Of a DNA stretch of 52,519 nt, positions 33,330-41,981 are shown piece after piece. The position numbers were made by a program, and so were the translations under genes. The DNA is taken from assembly GCA_002245135.1 (NCBI GenBank), contig NGBS01000920.1, positions 1 to 52,519 of the forward strand, written 5' to 3'. This DNA comes from Proteromonas lacertae. Taxonomy: Eukaryota > Sar > Bigyra > Opalinata > Proteromonadidae. How positions within the stretch are numbered: position 1 is the first letter of the stretch; each line of letters begins with the position of its first letter. The notes beneath the pieces are model-generated. The model was not told where the DNA came from and did no database searches. It saw only the letters and a list, made by a program, of their open reading frames with translations.

Positions 33330-33817
33330 CTAGAAAACTCTAATCTTATTGTCAATATATCGATTATCGAGACTATTACTACTTTTACGTCTTTTACCAG
33401 AACCAGTCTTTTTCTTTGCTAACAAAAATTTCGGTATAGTGCTTGGACCACCTAACATCTTTACAGCAAATGGATTAGCCATTCCACCATTTTTTAAATA
33501 GGGCATACTGCCTGACCACCACTAATTACACTTTTTACTTCCTTTGGTATCTTTGCATTCTTAACTTTATTCCAAAAAGAACCACCACTTATACCACCAT
33601 CATAATTCCATTCTGCTTGTCCACCTCTTCTTCTACGTTTTCTACCATATCCTACATTGGATACAACATTACCTAAGGCTGGACCTACACCTGGGATTAA
33701 ACTAGCTGCTGTTGATAAAATTTTTGTTTTCTTAAAGAAATTCTTTACTCCATCCCAGAACTTGCCTTTACCTATGATATACTTACGATATTTCGCTTTT
33801 GAACTTCTTTTAACCAT
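33330..33817 (-). pseudogene. Basic virion precursor, adenovirus pVI-like (about one break)
   Basis: Starts MVKRSSKAKYRK at 33817. The amphipathic segment FWDGVKNFFKKTKILSTAAS continues into LIPGVGPALGNVVSNVGYG and RKRRRRGG, which matches the element-1 protein at 18771 almost word for word in pattern. Candidate protease sites fitting (M/I/L)XGG-X are ISGGS, ISGGQ and MLGGP. A Lys/Arg-rich tail (KKKTGSGKRRKSS) lies toward 33360. About one break. In adenovirus, pVI lyses the endosome after cleavage; here the role is inferred. Confidence 0.55.
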
Positions 33818-33852
33818 AATTTGAGATAATTATATTTTTGAGTGATAATATA

Positions 33853-33878
33853 GTCAATAATATCAATATTGTCATTAT
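33853..33878 (+). promoter_or_regulatory. Element-2 upstream motif, copy 1
   Basis: Contains TCAATATTGTCATTAT (33863-33878), found exactly again at 40313-40328. Over 26 bp the two sites differ at about two positions. It ends 13 bp before the ATG at 33892, in the divergent gap to the pVI-like gene. Candidate promoter. Confidence 0.5.
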
Positions 33879-33891
33879 AGCCGTTTTTAAT

Positions 33892-34251
33892 ATGTCAGCT
33901 GGTCCAATACCTCAAATAACTTTTAATAGTGGTGTTGCATATCAACAAGATGGTCAACACCCTCAATATCTACCACAACAACAACCGAATCAACAATCGC
34001 AACAATCGGTACAAAATGATCAACAAACTCAAGTACTGAAAACACTCGAAACATTACCTCCAGAGGCACAACAGATGTTAAAGAGTATTAATCCATGGAC
34101 ATTCAAGGAAGCACAAGCTATATTAAATAAATTGGCAGATGAAGTGTTAATGGAGAGAAATCAAACATCAATACAACAACAACAGCCATACCCAGTACAG
34201 AATTTAACTCCTGTGCAATATGCTAGACAAAATATGACATTAATAGGTTAA
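33892..34251 (+). CDS. Gln-rich small protein
   Basis: 119 residues from the ATG at 33892 (MSAGPIPQ); a longer frame starts at a non-ATG codon and was not chosen. Gln-rich head and tail flank a helical core (LKTLETLPPEAQQMLKSINPW). The end is NMTLIG. Directly behind the element-2 upstream motif. No family recognised. Confidence 0.55.
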   Translation: MSAGPIPQITFNSGVAYQQDGQHPQYLPQQQPNQQSQQSVQNDQQTQVLKTLETLPPEAQQMLKSINPWTFKEAQAILNKLADEVLMERNQTSIQQQQPYPVQNLTPVQYARQNMTLIG

Positions 34252-34319
34252 TAATTAACATAATATCAATATTTGAAATATATTCGTTTCATTTTATTAT
34301 TTTTTGTATATTGTGTTCT

Positions 34320-34778
34320 ATGGATTCAAACAACCATAATACCATACACGTTATAGGCATAATGGGTAAATCAAATGATCAAGACCAAAAGAAAGAAAAT
34401 TTAGAAGATAAGAAAATGCGATTCAGTCAAAAAAGAAAAAGAGAGAATGATTATTTAGATAATGTGTATAAGTACTTATATGGAGAAGCAGAATGTACTG
34501 ACGATGAATCAGATGACTATGATCCTGAAGATGATCCAAATGCAAGTGATGTTGATAGTAATGGTAATTTAAAGGATTTCATTGCATATAGTGAAGATGA
34601 AAATGACGCTGAATCGAATATGGAGCAGGATGATTATGATAGCGATAATGATCAATGGTATGATGTATATGATATTCCTGAAATTGTGAATGACAATGAT
34701 AATAAGATACATATCATCAAGAGAAAATTATTAAGTACTATATCTGAATCATTAGATGAATTAGTACCACAAAAATAA
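34320..34778 (+). CDS. Acidic protein of unknown function
   Basis: 152 residues from the ATG at 34320. A basic patch (RFSQKRKRENDY) precedes an Asp/Glu-rich tract (TDDESDDYDPEDDPN and more), then a C-terminal helix. Downstream coding-like acidic sequence continues to about 34858. The mixture of a nuclear-signal-like basic patch and a long acid run resembles regulatory or histone-mimic proteins, but nothing specific is recognised. Confidence 0.5.
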   Translation: MDSNNHNTIHVIGIMGKSNDQDQKKENLEDKKMRFSQKRKRENDYLDNVYKYLYGEAECTDDESDDYDPEDDPNASDVDSNGNLKDFIAYSEDENDAESNMEQDDYDSDNDQWYDVYDIPEIVNDNDNKIHIIKRKLLSTISESLDELVPQK

Positions 34779-34919
34779 CATAAGCATTTGGTCAAGCCAA
34801 ACATGCAATGTGACGATTCAAAAAACCTTGATAAAGAAGAAGATTTAGAAGATCTTTAAGTGTTAAGTGATTAAACGTAATTACTTTATTTTTTTTAATT
34901 AATTATTTTTTTGCTTATT

Positions 34920-35555
34920 ATGAACACTATACCACCATTACAACATACTGACTCACCTAAAAGTATCGTTAAACCTCTAGATTTCACTGAATTAGAAAGA
35001 GCATTGCCGATTGAAGATGCTGTAAAACCAGTATGTCTATTCAATGAGAAAGATGTAAAGAAAATGGATGTGCATACATATAAAGCTAATTTAGATGTTT
35101 TGGAGCATAGTGAGAGAGCAATATGTGATTGTGAGGGACATGCTGGTTTAGCATTACCAATTGGTGAAGAGAGTTTACCACGTGTGAAATTCAATATAAC
35201 TCAAATTCAGCATATTTTAGAAATTTTTAAAGAATCTCTAACTCATTATAGAATTCAAACAAGATTTTTTAATCTCAGTGTAGAAGATTGTATAGAGGTG
35301 AGTAATAGAGTAGAAGATGCTATAAAATTATGTTTGAAAGATACTGTTCCGTACTGTGCAGTAAAAGTTGGAGTTCATAATGTGTTAATATGCCTATGGG
35401 AACGTATACGTAATAATGAAAAAGAAGGAAATCACTATGAGTTGGTGCATTTTGAAAGGGAGTTAGATGAGTATGAGCGGTTAATATGGAACGTGTATCA
35501 TTGTCTTTGTAAATTTGTGGGAGTCATATCAAAAAGAGAATACTATAGACCGTAA
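34920..35555 (+). CDS. Unknown helical protein of element 2
   Basis: 211 residues from the ATG at 34920 (MNTIPPLQ). Largely helical, with CDCEGHAGLALP near residue 70 and CAVKVGVHNVLICLWERI near residue 145. That last segment resembles the CYAIHNMMYMVV segment in the element-3 large protein (46265-49501) in the spacing of Cys, Ala, His-Asn and hydrophobics. It might therefore be the compact counterpart of that protein's core; this is weak. Short TTAA repeats follow the stop (35555-35572). Confidence 0.55.
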   Translation: MNTIPPLQHTDSPKSIVKPLDFTELERALPIEDAVKPVCLFNEKDVKKMDVHTYKANLDVLEHSERAICDCEGHAGLALPIGEESLPRVKFNITQIQHILEIFKESLTHYRIQTRFFNLSVEDCIEVSNRVEDAIKLCLKDTVPYCAVKVGVHNVLICLWERIRNNEKEGNHYELVHFERELDEYERLIWNVYHCLCKFVGVISKREYYRP

Positions 35556-35650
35556 TTAATTAATTAATTAATGGTTACTATTATTATAATAATTATAATT
35601 ACTTCTCATTATTTCTTCCAAGTTATTTATTTTATGAGTGTCAGTGTGAT

Positions 35651-35950
35651 TTGAGAATTAGACAGATAACTGTATTAGATAAGAAGGATAAAGAAAAATA
35701 CACTATTATCCCAAAATTTGAGGCGCATAGCAGTATCAAGAAATTTGAGCAAAAACTTGAGAAGGAGAAGGAGGATGATGAGGATCAGTGTGCTGAGAAT
35801 CAGGATGTAGATGACATAGATTTAGAGAATATGTATACACAACCTGCAGATTATGATATTATTCCAGTACCAACAACACCTGCTCCGATGAAAAGAAGAA
35901 CTGAGAGTGATAATCAAAACCAACAATACAAGAGAAACAAGAAGAATTAA
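35651..35950 (+). CDS. Acidic small protein, start uncertain
   Basis: About 99 residues, with no in-frame ATG at the front; the frame opens at a TTG and an ATG at 35634 is in another frame. It has a Lys-rich beginning, an acidic middle (EKEKEDDEDQCAENQDVDD), and a Pro/Lys/Arg-rich end (PMKRRTES, YKRNKKN) that could be a nuclear signal. It ends 7 bp before the convergent minor-protein gene. Function unknown. Confidence 0.4.
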   Translation: MRIRQITVLDKKDKEKYTIIPKFEAHSSIKKFEQKLEKEKEDDEDQCAENQDVDDIDLENMYTQPADYDIIPVPTTPAPMKRRTESDNQNQQYKRNKKN

Positions 35951-35957
35951 TTATTTT

Positions 35958-36926
35958 TTAAAAATCAAATGCATCATCTTTATTAAATATAACATTATTA
36001 CCATATGGAAATATTATTTTTTGTGGGATTAGAATACAATTACCTTCAAAGTTATCCACATTATGTTCTGTAGTAGGATTTTTCATACTAAAACTACATA
36101 TATCACGAGTAATTTCAAAAAAGCATACTTGATGATGCCCACTTAATGACTCAAAAAATATATCTATTCTTGGTACATTATTTATAAAACTTAAATATTT
36201 GTTTAAAAATTTTTCTACATCTGGAGTTAAGATTGAATTAATTATTAGTTCGCTTGTTATTATTTTAACAGGATTTAGTATTTCTATTTGCAAATATGTT
36301 TGAAAAGCTGCATATCTTACAAAGCAATAACAGTTTGGTAAAACTTGTCTTGCTTGAACAATTTCTAATTGACCATCTACAGATTTTAATATCATGTTAT
36401 TTTCACCCATAGAACTCCATTTTATACGATTCTCCATTTTCCATGAACTATCTTGATATTCACTTCGATATCCTATATAGTACATTATACTATTGACATT
36501 ATAAGCAATTGAATTAGCATCACCATAAATTGTAGAATATAAAATAGATAACATATCATGTATGCTCTTTTCCCAGCTCTCTAATTTGGTCTTTCCAATG
36601 ACATTCACAATTCCATCAATTTTCTCACTAGTTGCACTATCAATACCACCACCTGATCCAGATGATCCTCCTGTACCACTATTCTTGATATCGACCAACA
36701 TTTCTCTAATCGATTTAGCATCTCCAACTTTTTCTCCCAAATTGCTTGTAATCGATGTCAGTGCCCTCGTGACAGGTGTTAGATCTGTTGATACAGCTTG
36801 TTTTTTAATAGGACGACCAAACATAAAATATAGCAAAATAAACAAAAAAAATATATTAGTGACAATATGGGGATTATTATTATTCCGAATCGCTGGGATA
36901 ACTTGATGAATCAGTGGACTCATCAT
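35958..36926 (-). CDS. Polinton minor protein with N-terminal membrane anchor
   Basis: About 322 residues from the ATG at 36926, overlapping the ATPase end by about 47 nt. The membrane segment is NIFFLFILLYFMF, followed by a helical part, a Gly/Ser-rich linker (near 36640-36680), and a C-terminal domain with LESWEKSIHDMLSIL and a beta-rich remainder. A later ATG at 36824 would drop the anchor. The element-1 copy (11192-12066) also starts with an anchor overlapping the ATPase, so I kept the longer form. Likely a membrane-associated or vertex component; not recognised by family. Confidence 0.6.
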   Translation of the reverse strand: MMSPLIHQVIPAIRNNNNPHIVTNIFFLFILLYFMFGRPIKKQAVSTDLTPVTRALTSITSNLGEKVGDAKSIREMLVDIKNSGTGGSSGSGGGIDSATSEKIDGIVNVIGKTKLESWEKSIHDMLSILYSTIYGDANSIAYNVNSIMYYIGYRSEYQDSSWKMENRIKWSSMGENNMILKSVDGQLEIVQARQVLPNCYCFVRYAAFQTYLQIEILNPVKIITSELIINSILTPDVEKFLNKYLSFINNVPRIDIFFESLSGHHQVCFFEITRDICSFSMKNPTTEHNVDNFEGNCILIPQKIIFPYGNNVIFNKDDAFDF

Positions 36927-37737
36927 CGCTGCTATAGGAAATGAGGTGATCATATTTATTATTGTGATTATATCTATTATTACTATTATCTCTAATTCTA
37001 CTATCAAAATTCACTCTAAATTCATGATTATATAAATCGATATATAAAAATGAGTGATTACTCTGTTTGGTTGCATAATCATAATATGATTTGAAAACAT
37101 CGAAATCAATCCATATATCCAAACTTGCATACAAATTTCTTAAATTAGCCATACTCAGGTTTTTGAATACCAAACAGTAATCAAGCTGTAAACGAACAGA
37201 GGGAGTAATGTCAGTGACATATTGACTTGATATAATTACTTTTGACTTGTAATGACGGTTTGACTTAAGTAATTTAGAAACGGATTTATTTCTTAAATCA
37301 AATGATATATCATCGAATATAAATATATTCTCTGGGTAATCATAATTATCTTTGTCTATATCTTTGATATTATCTAATACTGCATCCAATATATTCACTC
37401 TATCTTCATTCACTACTGAATCATAGCAATGGTACTCAATTTGGTTATACTTGAGCATATCAGTGATTTTCTCATATATAATATCCTTGGATATAGTTGC
37501 AACGAAAAAATACACTACTTGGTCATATCCCTTTTTTAACAAGTGTTGGATCATATTAAATATAAGTGTAGTCTTACCACTGTTTTTCTTAGCTAAAATA
37601 AATATGTTGCAGAAAGGCTCCTGAAAATAGTCATATCCAAGGACACTATCTTTGGAGCGTTTTCCACATCCTTTGACTACTGTCTCAACAGGATTTATGA
37701 CTATGTTGTTTATTTTTTCTAAATTAACTTTACTCAT
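36880..37737 (-). CDS. Polinton genome-packaging ATPase (A32/FtsK-HerA type), looks whole
   Basis: 285 residues. Walker A AKKNSGKTT (49-57), Walker B IFIFDD (138-143), then SKVIISSQYVTDITPSVR with a sensor-like position. The N-terminal LGYDYFQEPFCNIFILAKK is nearly the same as in element 1. The C-terminus ends in a Ser/Asp-rich tail (SSDDESTDSSSYPSDSE) not seen in element 1. It sits between the capsid gene and the membrane-anchored protein, the usual place for the motor in this gene block. Confidence 0.88.
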   Translation of the reverse strand: MSKVNLEKINNIVINPVETVVKGCGKRSKDSVLGYDYFQEPFCNIFILAKKNSGKTTLIFNMIQHLLKKGYDQVVYFFVATISKDIIYEKITDMLKYNQIEYHCYDSVVNEDRVNILDAVLDNIKDIDKDNYDYPENIFIFDDISFDLRNKSVSKLLKSNRHYKSKVIISSQYVTDITPSVRLQLDYCLVFKNLSMANLRNLYASLDIWIDFDVFKSYYDYATKQSNHSFLYIDLYNHEFRVNFDSRIRDNSNNRYNHNNKYDHLISYSSDDESTDSSSYPSDSE

Positions 37738-37799
37738 AACAAAAATAACAAAAACATAATTATAAGAAATATAACCGTTATCGATATTATGATTATTTT

Positions 37800-39281
37800 T
37801 TAAACTACACTTACAATACCACTTCCATTAATAGTGACCATACGTCCAGTGATGATATAGAAACGATGAGTGATATCATTATTAGTAAAGTCATTCTTAC
37901 CAGGTGTTGAAAATTCAAAGGTTATTTTCAAATCAGTAGCCAAAGGTCTACCTGCCTGGTTCTTAATATTGTCCAAATCCTTAGAGCCAAAATTCAATAT
38001 CTCAAAGAACTTGTCATTGAACTTCTTATCTTTTCTGAATATATCAAACCATGAGTCTTGGAAATATTCACGGACAGTCATATAGCTATCATAATATTGC
38101 ATAAGTGTATAATCTGGCTGATAGACAAAGTCATTGATCATCCATCTGAATTGTGCATTTTCAGGTACATGTGCATATCTTTTTAATGATTCTATCCATG
38201 GCCTATAGATAATGTAACGAACAAATGGTCCATTGGAACTATTCAATGTGAATGAATAATTGAATATGCCAGATCCACCTGATGGTACAACAATTTGATG
38301 GCATCTGAAATCATTGAATTGAATAGGTTTTGATAAACAATATTGTTTGGTATTATTGTTGCATTGAGTATCCTTGTTGATATAAGCATAAAATTTAAAA
38401 TTCTTAAATGTCATATTTTTAATACCACCATTCCTATCCCATGCTATAACATTATTTAAATCTTCAAAGCCATTTTCATCAATACAATATTCGATTGGTG
38501 TATATGATTTCAAATTTCCATAATTTGCTTTAGTTTGGAATCGAATGCATATATACATTCTCTCTCCAAAGAATACATCGCTCTTTAATGCAGCAAATGT
38601 ATTGTAAAATTTACCTAACTGTAATTTGAAATGTAATGTCTTTTTATTCTTATATTGAATAGCACTAGTTACTTTTTCATCACTTTCATTATAAATCTCT
38701 ACAGTATTAGTAAATTCATCATCTTCCGTTTCTTTATCCATTTTCCATTTATTAACATCTTGAATAAGATAACTGTGTTCATCGTTACTCCAATCTAATT
38801 GTATTCCATCATAGTAATTGTCTTGATAGAATATATCGCATCTCTTTCTAACTAATTCATCCATAAATACACGATATGGTTCATACGAATCATCAAGCTT
38901 GACCAGATCTGTTCCAGTCTGGTTACAAATTCTAAAAGAGGCCAAGCCAAACCCTTCTTTAATTCCTCCAATTGTACTTGGATATAAATCATCATCTTTA
39001 TTTATAAGTTTCTTACTTAAATCTGCTCTAACAGCACCTACTTCTGAACCTTTTGCTACTGGTTCTGTTTCTACATCTATATCGAATTGGATATATGACT
39101 TAGCGAGATTAATGATATTATCTCCACTTATCTCCCATCTAATCTCTTCTGTATACGTGTTATCACTTAGAGTATATTCTGATGTTGATCCCATCGGAGT
39201 CAATCTCACATAATTATAGAAGGGTAGCATCACAGGGACATCTACACCATGTTTCTGTTCTTTTGGAATAGATAAAGCCAT
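37800..39281 (-). CDS. Polinton major capsid protein, double jelly-roll, looks whole
   Basis: 493 residues. Landmarks shared with the other copies: start SIPKEQKHG, EISGDNIINLAKSY near residue 50, LQLGKFYNTFAALKSDVFFGERM in the first half, FNYSFTLNSSNGPFVRYIIYR in the second, DFVYQPD near 390, and the end HRFYIITGRMV. Length fits Polinton double jelly-roll capsid proteins. Encoded next to the ATPase and penton on the minus strand. It is the only capsid gene here without a break, and the best reference for the other two copies. Confidence 0.85.
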   Translation of the reverse strand: MALSIPKEQKHGVDVPVMLPFYNYVRLTPMGSTSEYTLSDNTYTEEIRWEISGDNIINLAKSYIQFDIDVETEPVAKGSEVGAVRADLSKKLINKDDDLYPSTIGGIKEGFGLASFRICNQTGTDLVKLDDSYEPYRVFMDELVRKRCDIFYQDNYYDGIQLDWSNDEHSYLIQDVNKWKMDKETEDDEFTNTVEIYNESDEKVTSAIQYKNKKTLHFKLQLGKFYNTFAALKSDVFFGERMYICIRFQTKANYGNLKSYTPIEYCIDENGFEDLNNVIAWDRNGGIKNMTFKNFKFYAYINKDTQCNNNTKQYCLSKPIQFNDFRCHQIVVPSGGSGIFNYSFTLNSSNGPFVRYIIYRPWIESLKRYAHVPENAQFRWMINDFVYQPDYTLMQYYDSYMTVREYFQDSWFDIFRKDKKFNDKFFEILNFGSKDLDNIKNQAGRPLATDLKITFEFSTPGKNDFTNNDITHRFYIITGRMVTINGSGIVSVV

Positions 39282-39313
39282 TAGAAAACAAAAAGAATAA
39301 AGAAATATAAAAA

Positions 39314-40273
39314 TTAGACTTTAAATACAACAATATCTAAATTAAACTCAATATTATCAAGATTAAGTTCATAGCCATTTTGTTGAGTAATCTGAATAGT
39401 GATCATACCATTGTTATAGGTATTATTAAATCTCTTCGATGTATTCAATATGTCATTATTCTGATATGTAATAAATGGTAACTCAGGATTTGAAACGGGT
39501 ATATTTTCTAATACATTTGAATCCTGCATAATATTCACTATGTCTAATCTAATGGATATAGAATTAACCCATATCAAAGAAGGACGAAATGGTAATTGAG
39601 TAAATGGGAATGGCTTAACCATAATTTCTTGTTGATTCTCTGGTTCTTCAGATGGAATATATTCTTTAAAACAACACCAGTAATTGTTTTTGGGTATACC
39701 TAATATTTTGTAACTAAGATCTTTGGTGATGATCTCTAATTTTTCTATCCAATATACTGGGTCCTTTTCATAGTATATAATATTCATATCATTAGCTACC
39801 TCAATATGATATGTTTGATTATCATCGAAATTGTCTATACGAAATAAATCTCCTTTTCCTTGTATAATAGACACATGTGAACCTTCAGTATTATATGAAG
39901 TATCATTTATTCCAAAAACATCATATGTCATATTTTTTACTAAATTATTGATCATACTTAATATCTGAGTTTCATCATAGAATCCTTCTGGTATTTTGAG
40001 GTGTTTTATGATGTTTGGATACTTTGGTGTATCTACTTGAACATCATGTCTCCATCCCAATGTGAATACTAGTGAAAACTCATCATTTGTTTCTTCCTGT
40101 ATAGTTGGGAATGAATTGGGTATAACAGCATGTAATAAGCTGACATGAGTATAATCATCATCGAATGATTGCAATTTTAATGTCTTCTTATACTTGTTTC
40201 CTCCGCCCATGGAATCAGATAATACAATCATATCAGAATTTAAGTAGTACACACGATGATTCGAAACTAACAT
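39314..40273 (-). CDS. Polinton penton (minor capsid), looks whole
   Basis: 319 residues. HVSLLHAVIPNSFPTIQEE near residue 57 and ITQQNGYELNLDNIEF at the C-terminus align with the copies at 14396-15367 and 45254-46207. FRPSLIWVNSISIRLD near residue 228 corresponds to QPSLLWASFIQIRCD in element 1. Located upstream of the capsid gene on the same strand, as in the other elements. Assigned as the vertex protein by synteny and shared pattern. Confidence 0.78.
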   Translation of the reverse strand: MLVSNHRVYYLNSDMIVLSDSMGGGNKYKKTLKLQSFDDDYTHVSLLHAVIPNSFPTIQEETNDEFSLVFTLGWRHDVQVDTPKYPNIIKHLKIPEGFYDETQILSMINNLVKNMTYDVFGINDTSYNTEGSHVSIIQGKGDLFRIDNFDDNQTYHIEVANDMNIIYYEKDPVYWIEKLEIITKDLSYKILGIPKNNYWCCFKEYIPSEEPENQQEIMVKPFPFTQLPFRPSLIWVNSISIRLDIVNIMQDSNVLENIPVSNPELPFITYQNNDILNTSKRFNNTYNNGMITIQITQQNGYELNLDNIEFNLDIVVFKV

Positions 40274-40302
40274 AAGATAAAATCTATTTTGAAAATAAAT
40301 TC

Positions 40303-40328
40303 GTTAATAATGTCAATATTGTCATTAT
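40303..40328 (+). promoter_or_regulatory. Element-2 upstream motif, copy 2
   Basis: Contains TCAATATTGTCATTAT (40313-40328), identical to 33863-33878. It lies in the divergent gap between the penton gene and the plus-strand gene at 40359. Confidence 0.5.
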
Positions 40329-40358
40329 TAGTATTAATTACACTTTTATTTTTTAAAA

Positions 40359-40964
40359 ATGAATAACGATCAGGAGCATAAATATCGTACTGTGCCTTAT
40401 AACTTTTGGAACTCTGATAAACAAATACTCATTAATTGCTTTAGAAAGGATGGCAAAATGAGGGCGCCAACTAAATCGAAATTATGGAATTTGATATGTG
40501 GTGATAAAAAGGAATTAACTTATAGTGAGATCAGATATATACTCAAATACGTCGATGAACAGTATAGATTAGACTTGGAATATAGATTCAAAAATGGATG
40601 TTGGTGGGATGAGAGTAAAGAGAAATTAATTCAAAGATTAGGTATTTCTGATGTAGATGAGACTGTGCGCATTACACCTAATATGTTCCTTGAGTGTGTT
40701 AACAAGATTAAGGAGAAAAGAAACCCATCCTTTGAAAAAACTCATCAATTATTAGAAAGTATTATTATGATGAATCATGAAGCTAATATATTACCTCCTC
40801 CTCCTCCTCCTAATGATAGTAGTAATAAAGAAATAGAAGAAATACAAGTCAAGCTTGAAAATGACAATGACAATGTCAATCTCACAGATTATGACTTATC
40901 TCCAATATCACCAAGATCCATTAAGGATGAATATATTAATAATAACCAATGTCTTGTAAGTTAG
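40359..40964 (+). CDS. Unknown element-2 protein with HTH-like helices
   Basis: 201 residues from the ATG at 40359. The first about 120 residues are charged and helical (SKLWNLICGDKKELTYSEI, then YILKYVDEQYRLDLEYRF), compatible with a small DNA-binding or adaptor domain. A Pro-run and acidic tail with DLSPISPRS follow. The stop lies inside CTTGTAAGTTAG, which contains a consensus-like 5' splice site, and a TTTTGCTTTCAG acceptor-like sequence precedes the next open frame. Simple splicing between these would not keep the downstream frame, so I left them separate. Function unknown. Confidence 0.55.
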   Translation: MNNDQEHKYRTVPYNFWNSDKQILINCFRKDGKMRAPTKSKLWNLICGDKKELTYSEIRYILKYVDEQYRLDLEYRFKNGCWWDESKEKLIQRLGISDVDETVRITPNMFLECVNKIKEKRNPSFEKTHQLLESIIMMNHEANILPPPPPPNDSSNKEIEEIQVKLENDNDNVNLTDYDLSPISPRSIKDEYINNNQCLVS

Positions 40965-41055
40965 TTTATTGATAATAAATACATTACTTTGATTAATTTT
41001 GTTTTCTTATATAAGATTCTCATAAACACACATTGACTTTGATGTAATAACTGTT

Positions 41056-41268
41056 TTGCTTTCAGTTCTCGTATTTGTATCGTATATGATAGCTTTGGCT
41101 CTTTTCAAATACTTAAAGGCACACAATTGTATTCCAAACAATACAGACATAGAAGAACTTAGAAATAATATAGATGCCATGATGAATAAAGGGTTAGAAC
41201 ATGATAAGACACTTAAGGATATTCAGTCTCTTATTGAAATCACTAAACAAAGGAAAATGACTATTTAA
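41056..41268 (+). CDS. Small membrane protein, start uncertain
   Basis: The frame encodes one hydrophobic helix (LLSVLVFVSYMIALALFKYL) followed by a short coiled-coil-like tail (IEELRNNIDAMMNKGLEH). The frame opens without an ATG; the first ATG (41086) lies inside the hydrophobic helix. TTTTGCTTTCAG at 41054-41065 looks like a 3' splice site, so the N-terminus may come from an upstream exon. It resembles the minor protein in having an anchor plus helices, but no family is recognised. Confidence 0.4.
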   Translation: MLSVLVFVSYMIALALFKYLKAHNCIPNNTDIEELRNNIDAMMNKGLEHDKTLKDIQSLIEITKQRKMTI

Positions 41269-41329
41269 TTATTTTTTAATTTTTATATTATATTATTATA
41301 TTATGTTGTTTTTATTTTTGGTTAAACTT

Positions 41330-41425
41330 GTATCTTACAACTGGCCCAAGTTGTAAGATACATCACAATTCAAGTTACAACTGGCGCCAGTTGTAACTTA
41401 TATTACAATTCAAGTTGCAAAGTGG
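41330..41425. repeat. Cluster of palindromes in element 2
   Basis: Two foldbacks lie in series in the gap between convergent genes. The first has 13-bp perfect arms GTATCTTACAACT (41330-41342) and AGTTGTAAGATAC (41349-41361). The second (41372-41399) is a perfect 28-bp palindrome with half AAGTTACAACTGGC. A third partial copy (CAAGTTGCAAAGTGGCGG) begins near 41411. The CACAATTCAAGTT/TACAATTCAAGTT word repeats between units. The region is far more GC-rich at the centres than its surroundings. It could be a protein-binding array, terminator or replication site. Confidence 0.8.
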
Positions 41426-41504
41426 CGGCCGGATATAGCAATACCAAACACCAAAAACAAACACACATAACATTACATAAAAAAAGAATATATATAGAAT
41501 TACT

Positions 41505-41876
41505 TTAATTATCCATATTAGGAACTGGAATACCATACTGATAATGCCTGCCATTATGCACAACAATACGATGTGGATCATTCTTTGGCGCGGCTCGTGG
41601 ACCGGCTCGTCTTGGTTTACGTTTTGCTCTATCTTTACTTCCTTTTGGTCTTCCTCTTTGTTTAGGTGGATTAGCAGCTAATAATCGTTCATACATTTTC
41701 ATTAATTGTCTATATTGTAATTTAACTTTTGTTTTGTTTTGTAGTGCATTCTTTACTTTGTCTCTATACAAATCATAGCTCTTTCTCCATTTACTCCTGT
41801 TAACTGATTTAGGAATATATGTATTCCAGTCTTTACTAATTTTAAACCCTTTTGGCCATCCTTCATAATAAGACAT
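41505..41876 (-). CDS. Basic protein with AT-hook-like motif
   Basis: 123 residues from the ATG at 41876. The N-terminal half is helical with many Lys/Tyr. Then comes QRGRPKGSKD, an AT-hook core (RGRP), continued by RAKRKPRRAGPRAAPK. The C-terminus is short with HRIVVHNGRHYQYG. AT-hooks bind the minor groove of AT-rich DNA, so a chromatin-like or regulatory role on the element's own AT-rich genome is plausible. It reads toward the palindrome cluster. Confidence 0.6.
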   Translation of the reverse strand: MSYYEGWPKGFKISKDWNTYIPKSVNRSKWRKSYDLYRDKVKNALQNKTKVKLQYRQLMKMYERLLAANPPKQRGRPKGSKDRAKRKPRRAGPRAAPKNDPHRIVVHNGRHYQYGIPVPNMDN

Positions 41877-41981
41877 GTTGTGATTTTTTATAATTGATAT
41901 TATTTAAAATATAGTAACTATTAATAGTATGTTTATCAAACAAAAACAAACATATATAATAATAATAGAATTTTTAAGTAT

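Noticed and set aside
36880-37007. Upstream starts for the minor protein inside the ATPase gene
   Set aside because: The extra residues are read from the ATPase's Asn/Ser-coding tail in another frame; the ATG at 36926 matches the layout of the element-1 gene better.
40956-41065. A 110-bp intron joining the genes at 40359 and 41056
   Set aside because: Donor-like GTAAGT and acceptor-like TTTCAG are present, but joining them would not keep the downstream frame; left as separate genes with a note.
41330-41425. CRISPR-like array
   Set aside because: Only two palindromes and a partial unit with no regular spacers, in a eukaryotic context.
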